Shown piece after piece: positions 45,437 through 54,769 of a DNA stretch of 64,000 nucleotides; the first letter of the stretch is position 1, and every line of letters starts with the position of its first letter. This stretch comes from DASXZH01 sp963829965. Its GTDB lineage: Bacteria > Armatimonadota > Fimbriimonadia > Fimbriimonadales > Fimbriimonadaceae. The position numbers were made by a program, and so were the translations under genes. A model generated the notes under the pieces. It ran no database searches. It was not told the DNA's origin and saw only the letters and a program-made list of their open reading frames with translations. The stretch lies in NCBI GenBank assembly GCA_963829965.1, contig CAWHLK010000062.1, forward strand, positions 62,001 through 126,000, written 5' to 3'.

Positions 45437-47375
45437 GGTTCTCCCCCATTTTGCGAATCTGAAGGGCCAGCGTAAGCGAGTGCTTTCCATCGGGAATGCC
45501 TTTGCCGTCATAAACGTCGGTAAGCCATTGCTTTTCCAGAAGCTCGCCACAGGCCTTATCCACCGCAGCTCTGAGATCGTCGTACGGAACCGATTTATCA
45601 ACCAGGACCGCGATGTCCCTGCGAACGGCAGGGTTTCGACTAATGGGCCTCATTGGGTGCCTAAGCCTTCGACTTTCAAAGATCGTTTGGAGATCAACTT
45701 CGGCTAAAAAGGTATCCGTCGGGAGGTTGAGTTCATCGGCTCGGTCTGGATGGATCTGGCCGATAAGTGCGCCCCGCGTTTGCGCCTGCCGCGTCGGGTG
45801 CAGGCGCGCGTCATTTGCCGGCTCCCATTGCGCGTGCCCGGCAAGAACCTCTCCGATGGCCGCCTTCAGCGTAAAGAACGTAGGAGGCGTCTCAGGCAGC
45901 TTTTCCCAGTGATCCTCGGGCGCGCCGCCGGTTAGAATCACTGCAAGCTTGCGAACCTCCGAGTTGGGTTTCGGAACTCCAAAAACCGCCCCAATCTCAA
46001 ATAGGCGAAGATTCATGCCTCCGTTGCGCCGGGCGTTTTCGACCAAGTTAGGCCAGAGAGAGTTTCTGAGGAGCGACATCTCCGGCGAATTCGGATTACG
46101 CGGACCAACCCGAGTTCCGACCGGATCGTCCAGAGGATGCGCGCCCATAAGTGACGTGCTGACGTTCTGGACGAAGCCTAGCCGTAACGCCACGTCTCTA
46201 GTATCCTCGACATACTTGTCAAACCCGAAAACGCCGCCCTGCGTGGTAGTGCCCATGAGCGGCGCTTCAGGAATCCGGTCAAAGCCGTGCACGCGGCCAA
46301 TTTCCTCGACGACGTCATATTCCTGAACCACGTCCGGGCGCCAGGAAGGCGGCATGACTTCGAACTGGTCGCCGCTTCCATCAATCTCGAATCCTAACCT
46401 TTCAAGATAACCTGCAGCCTCGTTCGCCGAAACCTCCATCCCCAGGAGCCGGGAGGCCCGAGGAACTCTAACGGGAATCGGTTCTGGACTGGGAAGCTCG
46501 CCAATAACATCGATTACGCCAGGGACGAGCGACGTTCCGCCATCGACTTCCGCAAGCAACTCGGCAAAACGATTGAGCGCAGCCACAGTACCTTCCGGGT
46601 CAACGCTTCGTTCGAAGCGGTAGGACGCTTCGGTTGAAAGTGCCAACTGCTTTCGGGTTTTTCGCACATTCGTGCTCACAAAATGAGCCGATTCCAGAAG
46701 CATACGCTTGGTGTTCGGGGTCACTTCGGTTTCGAGACCGCCCATCACGCCTGGTACGCCAACCGGCCTCTCGCCGTCGCAAATCATCATCTGACCGTTC
46801 AGCTCGTGCTCGTCGCCATTTAAGGTGGTGACTTTCTCGCCCGCCTTTGCATGGCGAACCACGATTTCCTGCTGGGCGAGCGTGTCCAGATCGTAAGCAT
46901 GAGTTGGCTGCCCCAATTCCAGCATCACGTAGTTGGAAAGATCGACTAGCAGGCTGATCGCACGTACACCGCCGATGCGAAGCCTCTTCTGCATCCACTC
47001 GGGCGAGGGTTTGTTGAAATCCCCCACAAAGACCCTTGCCGAAAACCGGTCGCAATCGGCCGCTTCCAGTCTCACCTTCGCAAGTTCATGGGCTGCCCAT
47101 TCGCCGCTATCGTCCATTTGAAAGCGCGCCTTGGCCCGCGCGTAAAGGGGAGTTGGTTTGGAATTCGAGTCCTTTGCCAAGACCTCGCGAGCGAGCCCTA
47201 AGACGGAAAGACCATCGCCCCGGTTGGAGACCACTTTGATGTCCAGCATCATCTCGCCTTCAACCTCGCCGATCCCTTCGAGTTCAAACCCCGCCATGGT
47301 GAGCAGATCGCCGATCTCTGCCGCCGTCTTGGTGGTTTCCACGAAATCTAAGAGCATGGAGAATGCGAACTTCAT
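45360..47375 (-). CDS. pheT: Phenylalanyl-tRNA synthetase beta subunit, short form without N-terminal tRNA-binding OB domain
   Basis: 671 residues against ~790-800 in most bacteria. It starts MKFAFSMLLDFVETTKTAAE and passes from GFELEGIGEVEGEMMLDIKV straight to SNRGDGLSVLGLAREVLA, skipping the ~110-residue EMAP/OB insert usually at ~40-150. B3/4 domain (LVDLSNYVMLELGQPTHAYD), B5 (LGMEVSANEAAGYLERLGFE), core, and the C-terminal anticodon-recognition FDX domain (NPAVRRDIAVLVDKSVPYDD) are present. Works as alpha2-beta2 with PheS. ATG overlaps the pheS stop. Confidence 0.95.
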   Translation of the reverse strand: MKFAFSMLLDFVETTKTAAEIGDLLTMAGFELEGIGEVEGEMMLDIKVVSNRGDGLSVLGLAREVLAKDSNSKPTPLYARAKARFQMDDSGEWAAHELAKVRLEAADCDRFSARVFVGDFNKPSPEWMQKRLRIGGVRAISLLVDLSNYVMLELGQPTHAYDLDTLAQQEIVVRHAKAGEKVTTLNGDEHELNGQMMICDGERPVGVPGVMGGLETEVTPNTKRMLLESAHFVSTNVRKTRKQLALSTEASYRFERSVDPEGTVAALNRFAELLAEVDGGTSLVPGVIDVIGELPSPEPIPVRVPRASRLLGMEVSANEAAGYLERLGFEIDGSGDQFEVMPPSWRPDVVQEYDVVEEIGRVHGFDRIPEAPLMGTTTQGGVFGFDKYVEDTRDVALRLGFVQNVSTSLMGAHPLDDPVGTRVGPRNPNSPEMSLLRNSLWPNLVENARRNGGMNLRLFEIGAVFGVPKPNSEVRKLAVILTGGAPEDHWEKLPETPPTFFTLKAAIGEVLAGHAQWEPANDARLHPTRQAQTRGALIGQIHPDRADELNLPTDTFLAEVDLQTIFESRRLRHPMRPISRNPAVRRDIAVLVDKSVPYDDLRAAVDKACGELLEKQWLTDVYDGKGIPDGKHSLTLALQIRKMGENLTDEEANQVRDQAVAALAKLGASQR

Positions 47376-48391
47376 CGGAACTGCTCCAAGAACCTGAGGT
47401 TGTTGTCCAGGAAGTGACGAAGATCGTCTACCCCGTATGCCATCATCGGAATCCTCTCAACCCCCAATCCGAAGGCAAATCCGCTATATTTTTCGGTGTC
47501 CATGCCGTATTCCCGAAGGATGTTTGGATGGATCAGGCCCGCGCCTCCGAGTTCGATCCAACCCGAATGTTTGCAAACCGGGCAGCCGCTTCCGCCGCAA
47601 AACGGGCAGGAAATCGCATAGTCCACGCCAGGCTCAACGAATGGAAAGAAGTCCGGTCGAAATCGGACCTTCACGGAGTCGCCGAACATCGCCCTTGCAA
47701 ACTGCCCGAGCGTGCCTTTCAGATGGGCCATGGAAACGCCTTCGTCGATCATGAAAGCATCCACTTGGTGAAAAGTATGCGAATGGGTGCGGTCAACCGC
47801 CTCGTTGCGGAAGCACCGGGCTATGGTGAAGGCGCGCAACGGAGGCTTGGTTGTTTCAAACACGCGCCCCTGGATCGCAGTGCCCTGGGTACGAAGCAGA
47901 CGCTCGTCATCCATCCAAAAGGTGTCCTGATCGTCCATCGCGGGGTGATCGGGAGGATAGTTGAGGGCATAGAAGTTGTATTTCGCAAGTTCTACTTCGG
48001 GTGATTGGTGGTACCGAAAGCCCAAGCCTCCCAGCACTGCCTTGATCTTGTCGGAAGCCTGGTCGAGAACGTGCTCGTAACCCAAGGTCGGCGCCCGGCC
48101 CGGCATAGTAACGTCAATGCGGTCCGCCTCGAAAAGTGCCGCTCGTTCACCCCGTTTGAGTTCCGCCTGGCGGCTGTCGACCGCTTCCTGCACGCGCTCT
48201 TTGGCCTGGTTTACGAGTTGGCCGAAACCAGGCCGCTCTTCGGGGGGTAACGTTCCCGTCTGGCGAAGGAGCCCGGTAACCAGCCCCTGCTTGCCCAAGA
48301 ACCTGATATCGATCTCGCGCAGTTCCGCAGTGGAACCGGCAGCGCGGATCGCTTCCATGGCTTGCCCCTCGACATCGGAAATAGCTTGCAT
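47372..48391 (-). CDS. pheS: Phenylalanyl-tRNA synthetase alpha subunit
   Basis: 339 residues, full length. N-terminal coiled coil ~1-85, then the class II catalytic core: RCFRNEAVDRTHSHTFHQVD (motif 2) and GFAFGLGVERIPMMAYGVDD (motif 3). A CPFCGGSGCPVCKHSGWIEL insert carries a CxxC-x4-CxxC cluster that may bind zinc, seen in many PheS. Charges tRNA-Phe. Start ATG 48391; divergent from fliL across a repeat-rich gap. Confidence 0.97.
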   Translation of the reverse strand: MQAISDVEGQAMEAIRAAGSTAELREIDIRFLGKQGLVTGLLRQTGTLPPEERPGFGQLVNQAKERVQEAVDSRQAELKRGERAALFEADRIDVTMPGRAPTLGYEHVLDQASDKIKAVLGGLGFRYHQSPEVELAKYNFYALNYPPDHPAMDDQDTFWMDDERLLRTQGTAIQGRVFETTKPPLRAFTIARCFRNEAVDRTHSHTFHQVDAFMIDEGVSMAHLKGTLGQFARAMFGDSVKVRFRPDFFPFVEPGVDYAISCPFCGGSGCPVCKHSGWIELGGAGLIHPNILREYGMDTEKYSGFAFGLGVERIPMMAYGVDDLRHFLDNNLRFLEQFR

Positions 48392-48397
48392 TTGTAA

Positions 48398-48556
48398 TGG
48401 GTAAGGGGTAAAGGGTAAAGGGTAAAGGGGCCTACGCCCTCCGATTACGACTTGCCGTTCACGACTTTCCGTCTACAACTTACCGTTTACGACTTACGGT
48501 TTACAACTTACTGCCGGCAAGTTATTTGCCCTTTACCCTCTTCCCGCTACCCTCCA
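48398..48556. repeat. Inverted GGGTAAA-word arrays around a 14-bp tandem repeat
   Basis: Left arm (48398-48432) repeats GGGTAAA/GGGGTAAA; right arm (48527-48556) is the complement TTTGCCCTTTACCCTC. Between them (48440-48509) lie five units of 14 bp, consensus (n)CCGTTTACGACTT, such as GCCGTTCACGACTT and ACCGTTTACGACTT. The whole element fills the divergent gap between pheS and fliL, so it must overlap their promoter region. Not a CRISPR: units are contiguous without spacers. Confidence 0.75.
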
Positions 48557-48627
48557 AAAACACCCCCTGCATTTTTCACAGGTATTGCCGACAATAAGAA
48601 TGGCATGTTGGGCCTGGTGAATTTGAA

Positions 48628-49155
48628 ATGGCTGAAGAAGTAGAGGAAGTTGTAAAGAAGAAGGGCGGAAACAAGCTCGTGATCATCGTCGTGGCGATCC
48701 TCATGCTCATCACAGGAGGATTCTTCGGCTTGAAAATGAAGGGCGGCGCCCCGGCCAAGCCGCCGTTGGAACTGGGCGGCCCCGATAACATTATCGAAAT
48801 TCACGAGTTTCTCGTGAATTCGTCCGGCGCCAATGATGGTGGTAAGTTCTTGAGGACCGATATCTCGGTTCAAACAACGAAGGATTTCAAGAAAGAGGAT
48901 ATGGACAAGTATGATGCGCCCGTAGAAGACGCGATCAACGAGGTCCTCAGCAAATACTCTGTGGAAGAACTCAAACAGCCGAACTTCATTACGAAGCTCC
49001 GGCACGAAATTGCGAATGCAAGCAACGCTGCTCTTGCTCGAGCCCAGGGCAAAGATCCGGAAAAGCCGGAACCGGGCCCACCGAAACACCCGGAATGGGA
49101 TTCTCAAACAGGACCCATTTTGAAGATCTACTTCACGAGCTTTGCATTCCAATAA
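48628..49155 (+). CDS. fliL: Flagellar basal-body-associated protein FliL
   Basis: 175 residues. Short charged N terminus, one membrane helix ~17-33 (LVIIVVAILMLITGGFF), periplasmic domain with IIEIHEFLVNSSG, FLRTDISVQTT, EDAINEVLSKYSVEEL and the end GPILKIYFTSFAFQ, typical of FliL. It associates with the stator/basal body and supports torque. Followed by a terminator, so it is transcribed apart from fliM. Confidence 0.93.
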   Translation: MAEEVEEVVKKKGGNKLVIIVVAILMLITGGFFGLKMKGGAPAKPPLELGGPDNIIEIHEFLVNSSGANDGGKFLRTDISVQTTKDFKKEDMDKYDAPVEDAINEVLSKYSVEELKQPNFITKLRHEIANASNAALARAQGKDPEKPEPGPPKHPEWDSQTGPILKIYFTSFAFQ

Positions 49156-49187
49156 GTCGGTCACACCCTAACGAAGTCAATCCAAGA

Positions 49188-49219
49188 CCCGATGGCACCC
49201 CCGCCGCCATCGGGCTTTT
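49188..49219 (+). terminator. Rho-independent terminator after fliL
   Basis: CCCGATGGC-ACCCCCGCC-GCCATCGGG followed by CTTTTC, a perfect 9-bp stem 32 nt past the fliL stop. It splits fliL from the fliM-to-flhB run. Confidence 0.85.
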
Positions 49220-49337
49220 CAATTTGTTCAGAACCCTGGAGCACATTGTGAGGTTTTCGACTCTGGAGAGCTAAAGAAAATGCCGGGGTCACCGATAACC
49301 ATACTGATAGCCCGCAAAGCGCGTGGCGCACGAACAG

Positions 49338-50376
49338 ATGTCGGACATTCTTTCGCAATCCGAAATAGAGGCGCTTCTAAACTCGCTTAACAGCGACCCC
49401 GATTCTTCGTCGGTCCCTGTCGGCGGGGATTCGGGGCCGGAAATGCCGAATATGGCCTCGTTTGCCGAGCCCATGCCAAGCAGGGCTCCCGGTAAGTTCA
49501 ACAAGCCCTACGAGGCTTACGATTTTCGAAGGCCGGACAAGTTCTCTAAGGACCAGCTAAGGACCCTGCAAATGCTGGCACGAGACTTTTGCTCGCCTTG
49601 CCGGTTCCAGTCTGTCCGCCTATCTAAGAACCCCGATCACCATCGACCTGATATCCATTGAGCAGGTGCCCTATGAAGAGTATCTGCGGAGCATCAGCCA
49701 GTCGGTCTTTACCGTCATGTCTCTCTCGCCGCTCGCCGGACAAGCTGTATTGGAAATCGAGTTCGGCCTGGTTTTCACGATGATCGATCGAATGCTCGGT
49801 GGACCGGGCCGAGCCATCAACCGGAGTGTGCTCACGGATATCGAACGGCCGCTGGTGCGCCAAACCATCGAGCGGGTTTTTTCGACACTAAAGACCGCTT
49901 GGGAAGGCGTGGTTATCGTGAATCCTTCCATAGAAGGCATGGAAACAAGCGCCCAATTCGTTCAGATAGCGCCGCCGAACGACATCGTTGTCACCATCCT
50001 TTTTGAAGTCAAGATAGGCAGCCAGCGGGGCGCGATGAGCCTCTGCATCCCATACCTGCTGCTCAAGCCCGTCACCGCAAAGCTCAGCGCTCAAAAGTGG
50101 TTCATTAGCAGTGCGCGCAAGACTTCGTCGAGTTCACGCCGTGTGCTGTGTCAGCAAATCAACCAAACCAGCGTAGAGTGCGCGGTCCAACTAGGCGCCG
50201 TCCGGCTTAAAGTCCGGGAGTTCCTTTCCCTACACCCCGGTGCGATTCTGAAGCTGGATCAGCAAACCGTCAAAGATCTGCCGCTGCTCATCGGCGATGT
50301 CCCCAAGTTCCAAGGCAAGCCGGCCCTGGACGGCAAGAAGATCGTTTTCACTATTTCGAATCCCATCGAGGAATGA
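49338..50376 (+). CDS. fliM: Flagellar motor switch protein FliM, one apparent frameshift
   Basis: About 346 residues when joined across a shift near 49592 (LQMLARDF to SAYLRTPITIDL). N terminus MSDILSQSEIEALLNSL is the CheY-P-binding peptide. Middle domain has GGPGRAINRSVLTDIERPLV and the EIEFGLVFTMIDRMLGG segment; C-terminal SpoA domain includes KVREFLSLHPGAILKLDQQT. Part of the C ring controlling rotation sense. I chose ATG 49338 because it gives the canonical MSD start. Next gene 12 nt on. Confidence 0.94.
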
Positions 50377-50388
50377 GGTCTGCAATTC

Positions 50389-51291
50389 ATGTCTAAGTTG
50401 TCCCCCGAAGCCATCGAGAAGTTTGCCGGTCTGCAGGAGCAGATTTGGCAGAACGTTACTACTTGCGTGGCCGCTACCACCGAGCAGGAGTTCACCTTCT
50501 CGTTCGAACCGCCAGAATCCGTGCCGCCGGAAATCGCCCGCGCGCTATCGGGTGAAACCGCCCTAACCGTGGAATTTGCCTTTTCCACAGCGCCGGACAA
50601 TGTGCAACTGATCTCGATTCCTCGCGACGCTTTTGGAGCCATCGCTTCGTTTGTGAAGGGCGCGGAAGTTGGTGAGCCTGACGAATCGCTCATACCCGAC
50701 GTTCGAGAGTATCTTGAGGCGATCATCCAGGGAATATGCCTGGCGTGCGGAACTTTCAGGAACGAACCAATGGTTGCAAGTGGTCTGACCATTCGCTACC
50801 AAGGCGTGACCCTCCCGGACAACTTTGGGCGAAACAATGAGTTGGCGAAGGTCGAACTCATGTTTGCGGGCAAAGAGACAAACGCTCCGTTCTCCTGGTT
50901 TTTGGACAACCGATCCGTCCTCCAGTTCGTGGGGGAGGATGCGGAACCCGAATCACAGATCCCCCATGCAGAGATGGAAACGCCGGAAGCGCTTCCCCAG
51001 CATGCTTCCGCTTCTGAAGACATCGGCGGCCTTAACCTCCTATACGATATCCCGCTTGAAATCAGGGTCGAACTGGGCCGTGTGAAGATGCTCGTCAAAG
51101 ACGTTGTGGACCTTGGCACAGGCTCTATCGTCGAGATCGACAAAGCAGCCGGCGAGCCAGTGGACGTGATGGTGAACGGACGGCTCGTGGCCCGGGGCGA
51201 GGTTGTCGTCATCGAAGACAACTTCGGCGTTCGAATAACCGAGATCCTGACCGCCCAAGAGCGCATCGCGAAGCTCGGGGACGCCGCTTAA
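50389..51291 (+). CDS. fliY: Flagellar motor switch protein FliN/FliY
   Basis: 300 residues. C-terminal SpoA domain (~215-290) is FliN: YDIPLEIRVELGRVKMLVKD, LGTGSIVEIDKAAGEPVDVM, GRLVARGEVVVIEDNFGVRI. The N-terminal ~190 residues (LSPEAIEKFAGLQEQIWQNV, IPDVREYLEAIIQGICLACG) resemble the CheC-like domain of FliY but without a recognisable phosphatase ExxxN motif, so activity on CheY-P is doubtful. It completes the C ring with FliM and FliG. Confidence 0.9.
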   Translation: MSKLSPEAIEKFAGLQEQIWQNVTTCVAATTEQEFTFSFEPPESVPPEIARALSGETALTVEFAFSTAPDNVQLISIPRDAFGAIASFVKGAEVGEPDESLIPDVREYLEAIIQGICLACGTFRNEPMVASGLTIRYQGVTLPDNFGRNNELAKVELMFAGKETNAPFSWFLDNRSVLQFVGEDAEPESQIPHAEMETPEALPQHASASEDIGGLNLLYDIPLEIRVELGRVKMLVKDVVDLGTGSIVEIDKAAGEPVDVMVNGRLVARGEVVVIEDNFGVRITEILTAQERIAKLGDAA

Positions 51292-51307
51292 GATCGATTC
51301 AAGAAAC

Positions 51308-51889
51308 ATGAGCTTTCCAGCCGAACCATCCAAAAGAACGAACATCGGGCGAGCGCTTCTTCTTGCCGCGTTGTTCGGTTTGGCGCTTCCATGCCTTGCA
51401 GGACCCGAGGCAACCGCTTTCGGAACCAAGGCCGATCCCTCCCCCTCCCCGGCCCAGGCGCCGGGATTGGGTTTCATGCCATTTCTGCAAATGATGTTCG
51501 CTCTGGCCATCGTGCTGGTGTTGGTGAAGTTCCTGATGCCAAAGCTATTGGGAGGGTTGAACAAGAAGATCGTCGCCAAGTCCGGAGGCGGCATCGAGAT
51601 CGAAGAGTCCGCCACCATCGGGGGCGGCCAGCTCTATGTTGTGAGCGTCCGGGACAAGTCTCTGCTTCTTTGCGCTTCACAATCAGGCGTTACCTGCCTC
51701 ACCGAGCTTGGCCCCAAGAAACCCAAGGTCGAGCAGCCGCTCTTCATGGACATCCTTCAACAGGAGACGGCGCAACCCACCCACATGTACGTGGACTCGC
51801 AGGGCGAGCCTTCCCCTGCCATGAAAAGCGCACTTTCCGACGACGAGATTCAGGCAGCTCTCGAACGCCTGAACAAGCTGGGCGGTTAG
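51308..51889 (+). CDS. fliO: Flagellar export protein FliO
   Basis: 193 residues. Signal-like first helix (IGRALLLAALFGLALPCLAG), second helix FLQMMFALAIVLVLVKFLMP, then a small cytoplasmic domain with ESATIGGGQLYVVSVRDKSL, the FliO core. It chaperones FliP assembly in the export gate. A 16-nt gap from fliY and 3 nt to fliP indicate one operon. Confidence 0.87.
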   Translation: MSFPAEPSKRTNIGRALLLAALFGLALPCLAGPEATAFGTKADPSPSPAQAPGLGFMPFLQMMFALAIVLVLVKFLMPKLLGGLNKKIVAKSGGGIEIEESATIGGGQLYVVSVRDKSLLLCASQSGVTCLTELGPKKPKVEQPLFMDILQQETAQPTHMYVDSQGEPSPAMKSALSDDEIQAALERLNKLGG

Positions 51890-51892
51890 AAC

Positions 51893-52657
51893 ATGAAACT
51901 GCTGCTTGACCGCCGAGTCCTGCGCTTTGCCCTGGTAATTCTACTGGGTACAGCCGCCTGTATGGCCCTCGGCCAAAACCCGATCTCACTGCCTAAAGTG
52001 TCCCTGGACCTGGGATCCGGCAAGGGCGGCGGAGATGTGAGTTCCACTCTCCAAGTGATGGCCCTGTTGACCATCCTGAGCCTTGCGCCCGCCATCCTCA
52101 TTCTCACCACCGCATTCACGCGCATCGTCATCATCATGAGCTTTGTCCGGAATGCGATCGGCACCCCCACGATTCCGCCAAACCAGGTTCTTATTGGACT
52201 CAGCATGTTCCTCACCGTGTTCGTGATGGGGCCGACCTACGGGAAGATCAACGACGTTGCGCTCAAGCCGTATCTGAACAAACAGATCAAGTTCGATGAA
52301 GCCGTGAAGCGCGGCGCGGCGCCGCTTCGCGATTTCATGCTCAAGAACACCTATCAGAAGGATCTGCTCTTGTTCGTGAACATGCGGCACGAAACGCCCA
52401 AGACCCGCGCGGACATCTCAATGACCTCCTTGATTCCCGCGTTCGTGATCAGCGAGCTCAAAACCGCATTCATCGTCGGGTTCTACGTGTTCATCCCGTT
52501 TCTGATCATTGACCTCATTGTGGCCAGCGGCCTCATGAGCATGGGCATGATGATGCTCCCGCCAACCGTGGTTTCGCTGCCCGCCAAGGTGCTCGTTTTT
52601 GTGCTCGCAGACGGATGGCACGTGGTCACACAGGCGATCATGCAGGGGTATCGCTGA
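51893..52657 (+). CDS. fliP: Flagellar export gate protein FliP
   Basis: 254 residues. Signal peptide (VLRFALVILLGTAACMALG) as usual in FliP, then membrane helices: MALLTILSLAPAILILTTAF, TRIVIIMSFVRNAIGTPTIP, PPNQVLIGLSMFLTVFVMGP, SLIPAFVISELKTAFIVGFY, MGMMMLPPTVVSLPAKVLVF. FliP forms a pentamer with FliR and FliQ as the core of the type III export gate. Stop overlaps fliQ as TGATG. Confidence 0.97.
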   Translation: MKLLLDRRVLRFALVILLGTAACMALGQNPISLPKVSLDLGSGKGGGDVSSTLQVMALLTILSLAPAILILTTAFTRIVIIMSFVRNAIGTPTIPPNQVLIGLSMFLTVFVMGPTYGKINDVALKPYLNKQIKFDEAVKRGAAPLRDFMLKNTYQKDLLLFVNMRHETPKTRADISMTSLIPAFVISELKTAFIVGFYVFIPFLIIDLIVASGLMSMGMMMLPPTVVSLPAKVLVFVLADGWHVVTQAIMQGYR

Positions 52658-52926
52658 TGGATCAGGGAACTGCGCTCGAACTCGGCCGGCAGGGCTTGCG
52701 GACCGCCTTGATGGTCGCTCTACCCTTGCTCGCCATGTCGCTCTTCATCGGTCTCGCGGTCAGCGTTTTCCAAGCTATAACGAGCGTCCAAGAAATGACG
52801 CTCACTTTCGTGCCCAAGCTCTTGGGCGTGGGTTTGATGTTGATCTTCATTGGCAGTTGGATGCTCACCACTGTGGTTTCCTTTACCACCGCATGCTTCC
52901 ATCACATGGCGCAGGTTGGCCGGTGA
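52657..52926 (+). CDS. fliQ: Flagellar export gate protein FliQ
   Basis: 89 residues, two membrane helices (MVALPLLAMSLFIGLAVSVF; LLGVGLMLIFIGSWMLTTVV) with the conserved SVFQAITSVQEMTLTFVPK link between them. Four copies pack around FliP/FliR. Start overlaps the fliP stop and its own stop overlaps the fliR GTG. Confidence 0.96.
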   Translation: MDQGTALELGRQGLRTALMVALPLLAMSLFIGLAVSVFQAITSVQEMTLTFVPKLLGVGLMLIFIGSWMLTTVVSFTTACFHHMAQVGR

Positions 52927-53698
52927 GTATCGACGCGGCCCTTTTTTACGCGTTTCTTCTCGTGTTCGTGCGATGCTCGGCCATGCTGCTGATGTCGCCC
53001 GTCTTTGGCGCCGAAAACGTGCCCGTCCAAATCCGCGTTTTCACAACGCTCGCCATTGCCGCCGCTTTGACCATGCTGATCCGGCCGGGCGTGGGCGCGG
53101 TTCCGCAGAGCATGTACGTTTTGGTCTTCTCAATTGGCCATGAAGTTGTGGCAGGCATGTTGATCGGAGCGTTTCTCAGTTTGGTAATTTCAGGCTGCCC
53201 AGATGGCCGGTGCGTTCGTGGACTTGCAACTCGGACTTAGCCTGAGCCAGGTATTAAACCCCATTGATGGTGTGTCCGTATCGATCCTCGGCCAGTTCAA
53301 GTACATGCTCGCCATGGTGATATTCCTGGAAATGAATGCACACCACGTCATGCTGCAGGCCTTTGTTCACAGCTATCACGCGATGCCCGCTCCCACCCTT
53401 GCGCAGCTGCCCCAGATCCAATCCGGATTTGTAAGTCTAGTCACCCAACTTAGCCTCGTCGCGCTTCAAATTTGGCGCCCCGGTCGCTGCGGTCAGCCTT
53501 GTCGTGGATGCTGCGCTCGGCGTGATCGGCAAGGCTGTGCCCCAAATGCAGGTCTTCATGGTGGGCATGCCGGCCAAGATCGGAATCGGGATGGTTGCCG
53601 CCGCAGTGGCGCTGCCCGCTCTTGTAAACGGCGTGCAATACGGCGTTCAGCTTGGCGCGGACGCGCTTTCCCCCATTTTCCACGCCCATGCCAGATAG
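52923..53698 (+). CDS. fliR: Flagellar export gate protein FliR, two apparent frameshifts
   Basis: GTG 52923 overlaps the fliQ stop as GTGA. About 258 residues when joined: VRCSAMLLMSPVFGAENVPV, GHEVVAGMLIGAFLSLVI | QMAGAFVDLQLGLSLSQVLN, FKYMLAMVIFLEMNAHHVML | GAPVAAVSLVVDAALGVIGK, VPQMQVFMVGMPAKIGIGMV. Breaks near 53190 and 53475. One FliR per gate completes the FliP5Q4R1 helix. The end overlaps flhB by 11 nt. Confidence 0.93.
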
Positions 53699-54758
53699 TC
53701 CAGCAGGAGAGAAGACAGAACAGGCGACTCCCAAGCGGAGGCTTGAGGCCCGTCGCAAGGGCACGGTCGCCAAATCCCATGAGCTGACGTCTGCCGTCGT
53801 CATCGTGGTCATGCTCATGCTTTTGCCCACAGTTCTGAGCAATCTCGGAAACGCGCTCATGATGAGTCTCCGTGTAGGGGTGGGTACCGCACCGAACGAC
53901 GTAAGCTTCAGCTCGCTGTCCAAATACGGGACCACCGTTCTTCAGGGTCCCGCATTGGCCATCATGCCGCTTTTGGCCGCCGCGCTGGTCGTCGGCCTTG
54001 CAATGAACTTCGCACAGGTCGGGTTCGTGATCAGCGCCGAGGCGATGATGCCCAACTTTGAGAAGCTCAACCCGTTGAGCGGAATCAAGCGTTTGTTCTC
54101 GCCCACCGCCGGAGTGGAGGGCCTCAAAGCAATATTGAAAGTCTCCCTCTTTTCTTACATCGCGTGGGCAACGATTCGCACCAATTGGGATGACATGTTG
54201 GCGCTGGGCTGGGGTCGGCCGGCGACGATGTTCGTCGTAATCGGTTCGGTGATGCATTCGGTTTTTTTGAGGATTGCAATCGCCTGGTTGCTCATGGCCG
54301 CCATCGACTACTACTTCCAGCGGAAGCAGATTGATAAGCAGCTCCGAATGACGAAGCAAGAGGTCAAGCAGGAGATGCGTGAAATGGAACTTGCCCCCGA
54401 GCTCAAGGGCTTTATCGCCCGACGGCGCCGGGCAATCGGCAGGTCTCGAATGATGGAAGCCGCCAAGAAGGCCGACGTGGTGGTTACCAACCCAACGCAC
54501 TATGCGGTTGCGATCCAATATGACCCTCAAAAGATGCACGCACCGCTAGTCGTCGCCAAAGGACGAGATCTCATCGCATTGAAGATCAGAGAGGTAGCCG
54601 CAGAAAACAAAGTACCGATCGTTCCCAACCCGCCGCTTGCCCGACAGCTCTACAAGAAGTGTGAAATCGGAGACTACGTGCCGCGGGAACTCTTCCAAGC
54701 TGTTGCGGAAGTCTTGGCCTATGTCTACCGGACGATGCGAAGGCAGAAAGCAGCTTAA
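53688..54758 (+). CDS. flhB: Flagellar export switch protein FlhB
   Basis: 356 residues, ATG 53688. N terminus GEKTEQATPKRRLEARRKGT, four membrane helices, then FEKLNPLSGIKRLFSP and the cytoplasmic domain with the autocleavage site VTNPTHYAVAIQYD (~265). Cleavage between Asn and Pro switches export from rod/hook to filament substrates. Conserved APLVVAKGRDLIALKIREVA and IPIVPNPPLA-like VPIVPNPPLARQLY follow. Last gene of the run; flhA and flhF are not in this window. Confidence 0.97.
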   Translation: MPDSPAGEKTEQATPKRRLEARRKGTVAKSHELTSAVVIVVMLMLLPTVLSNLGNALMMSLRVGVGTAPNDVSFSSLSKYGTTVLQGPALAIMPLLAAALVVGLAMNFAQVGFVISAEAMMPNFEKLNPLSGIKRLFSPTAGVEGLKAILKVSLFSYIAWATIRTNWDDMLALGWGRPATMFVVIGSVMHSVFLRIAIAWLLMAAIDYYFQRKQIDKQLRMTKQEVKQEMREMELAPELKGFIARRRRAIGRSRMMEAAKKADVVVTNPTHYAVAIQYDPQKMHAPLVVAKGRDLIALKIREVAAENKVPIVPNPPLARQLYKKCEIGDYVPRELFQAVAEVLAYVYRTMRRQKAA

Positions 54759-54769
54759 ACTTACATGCG

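Noticed and set aside
48440..48509. Periodic repeat as a possible CRISPR array
   Set aside because: The 14-bp units are contiguous, degenerate and have no spacers; no cas genes in the window.
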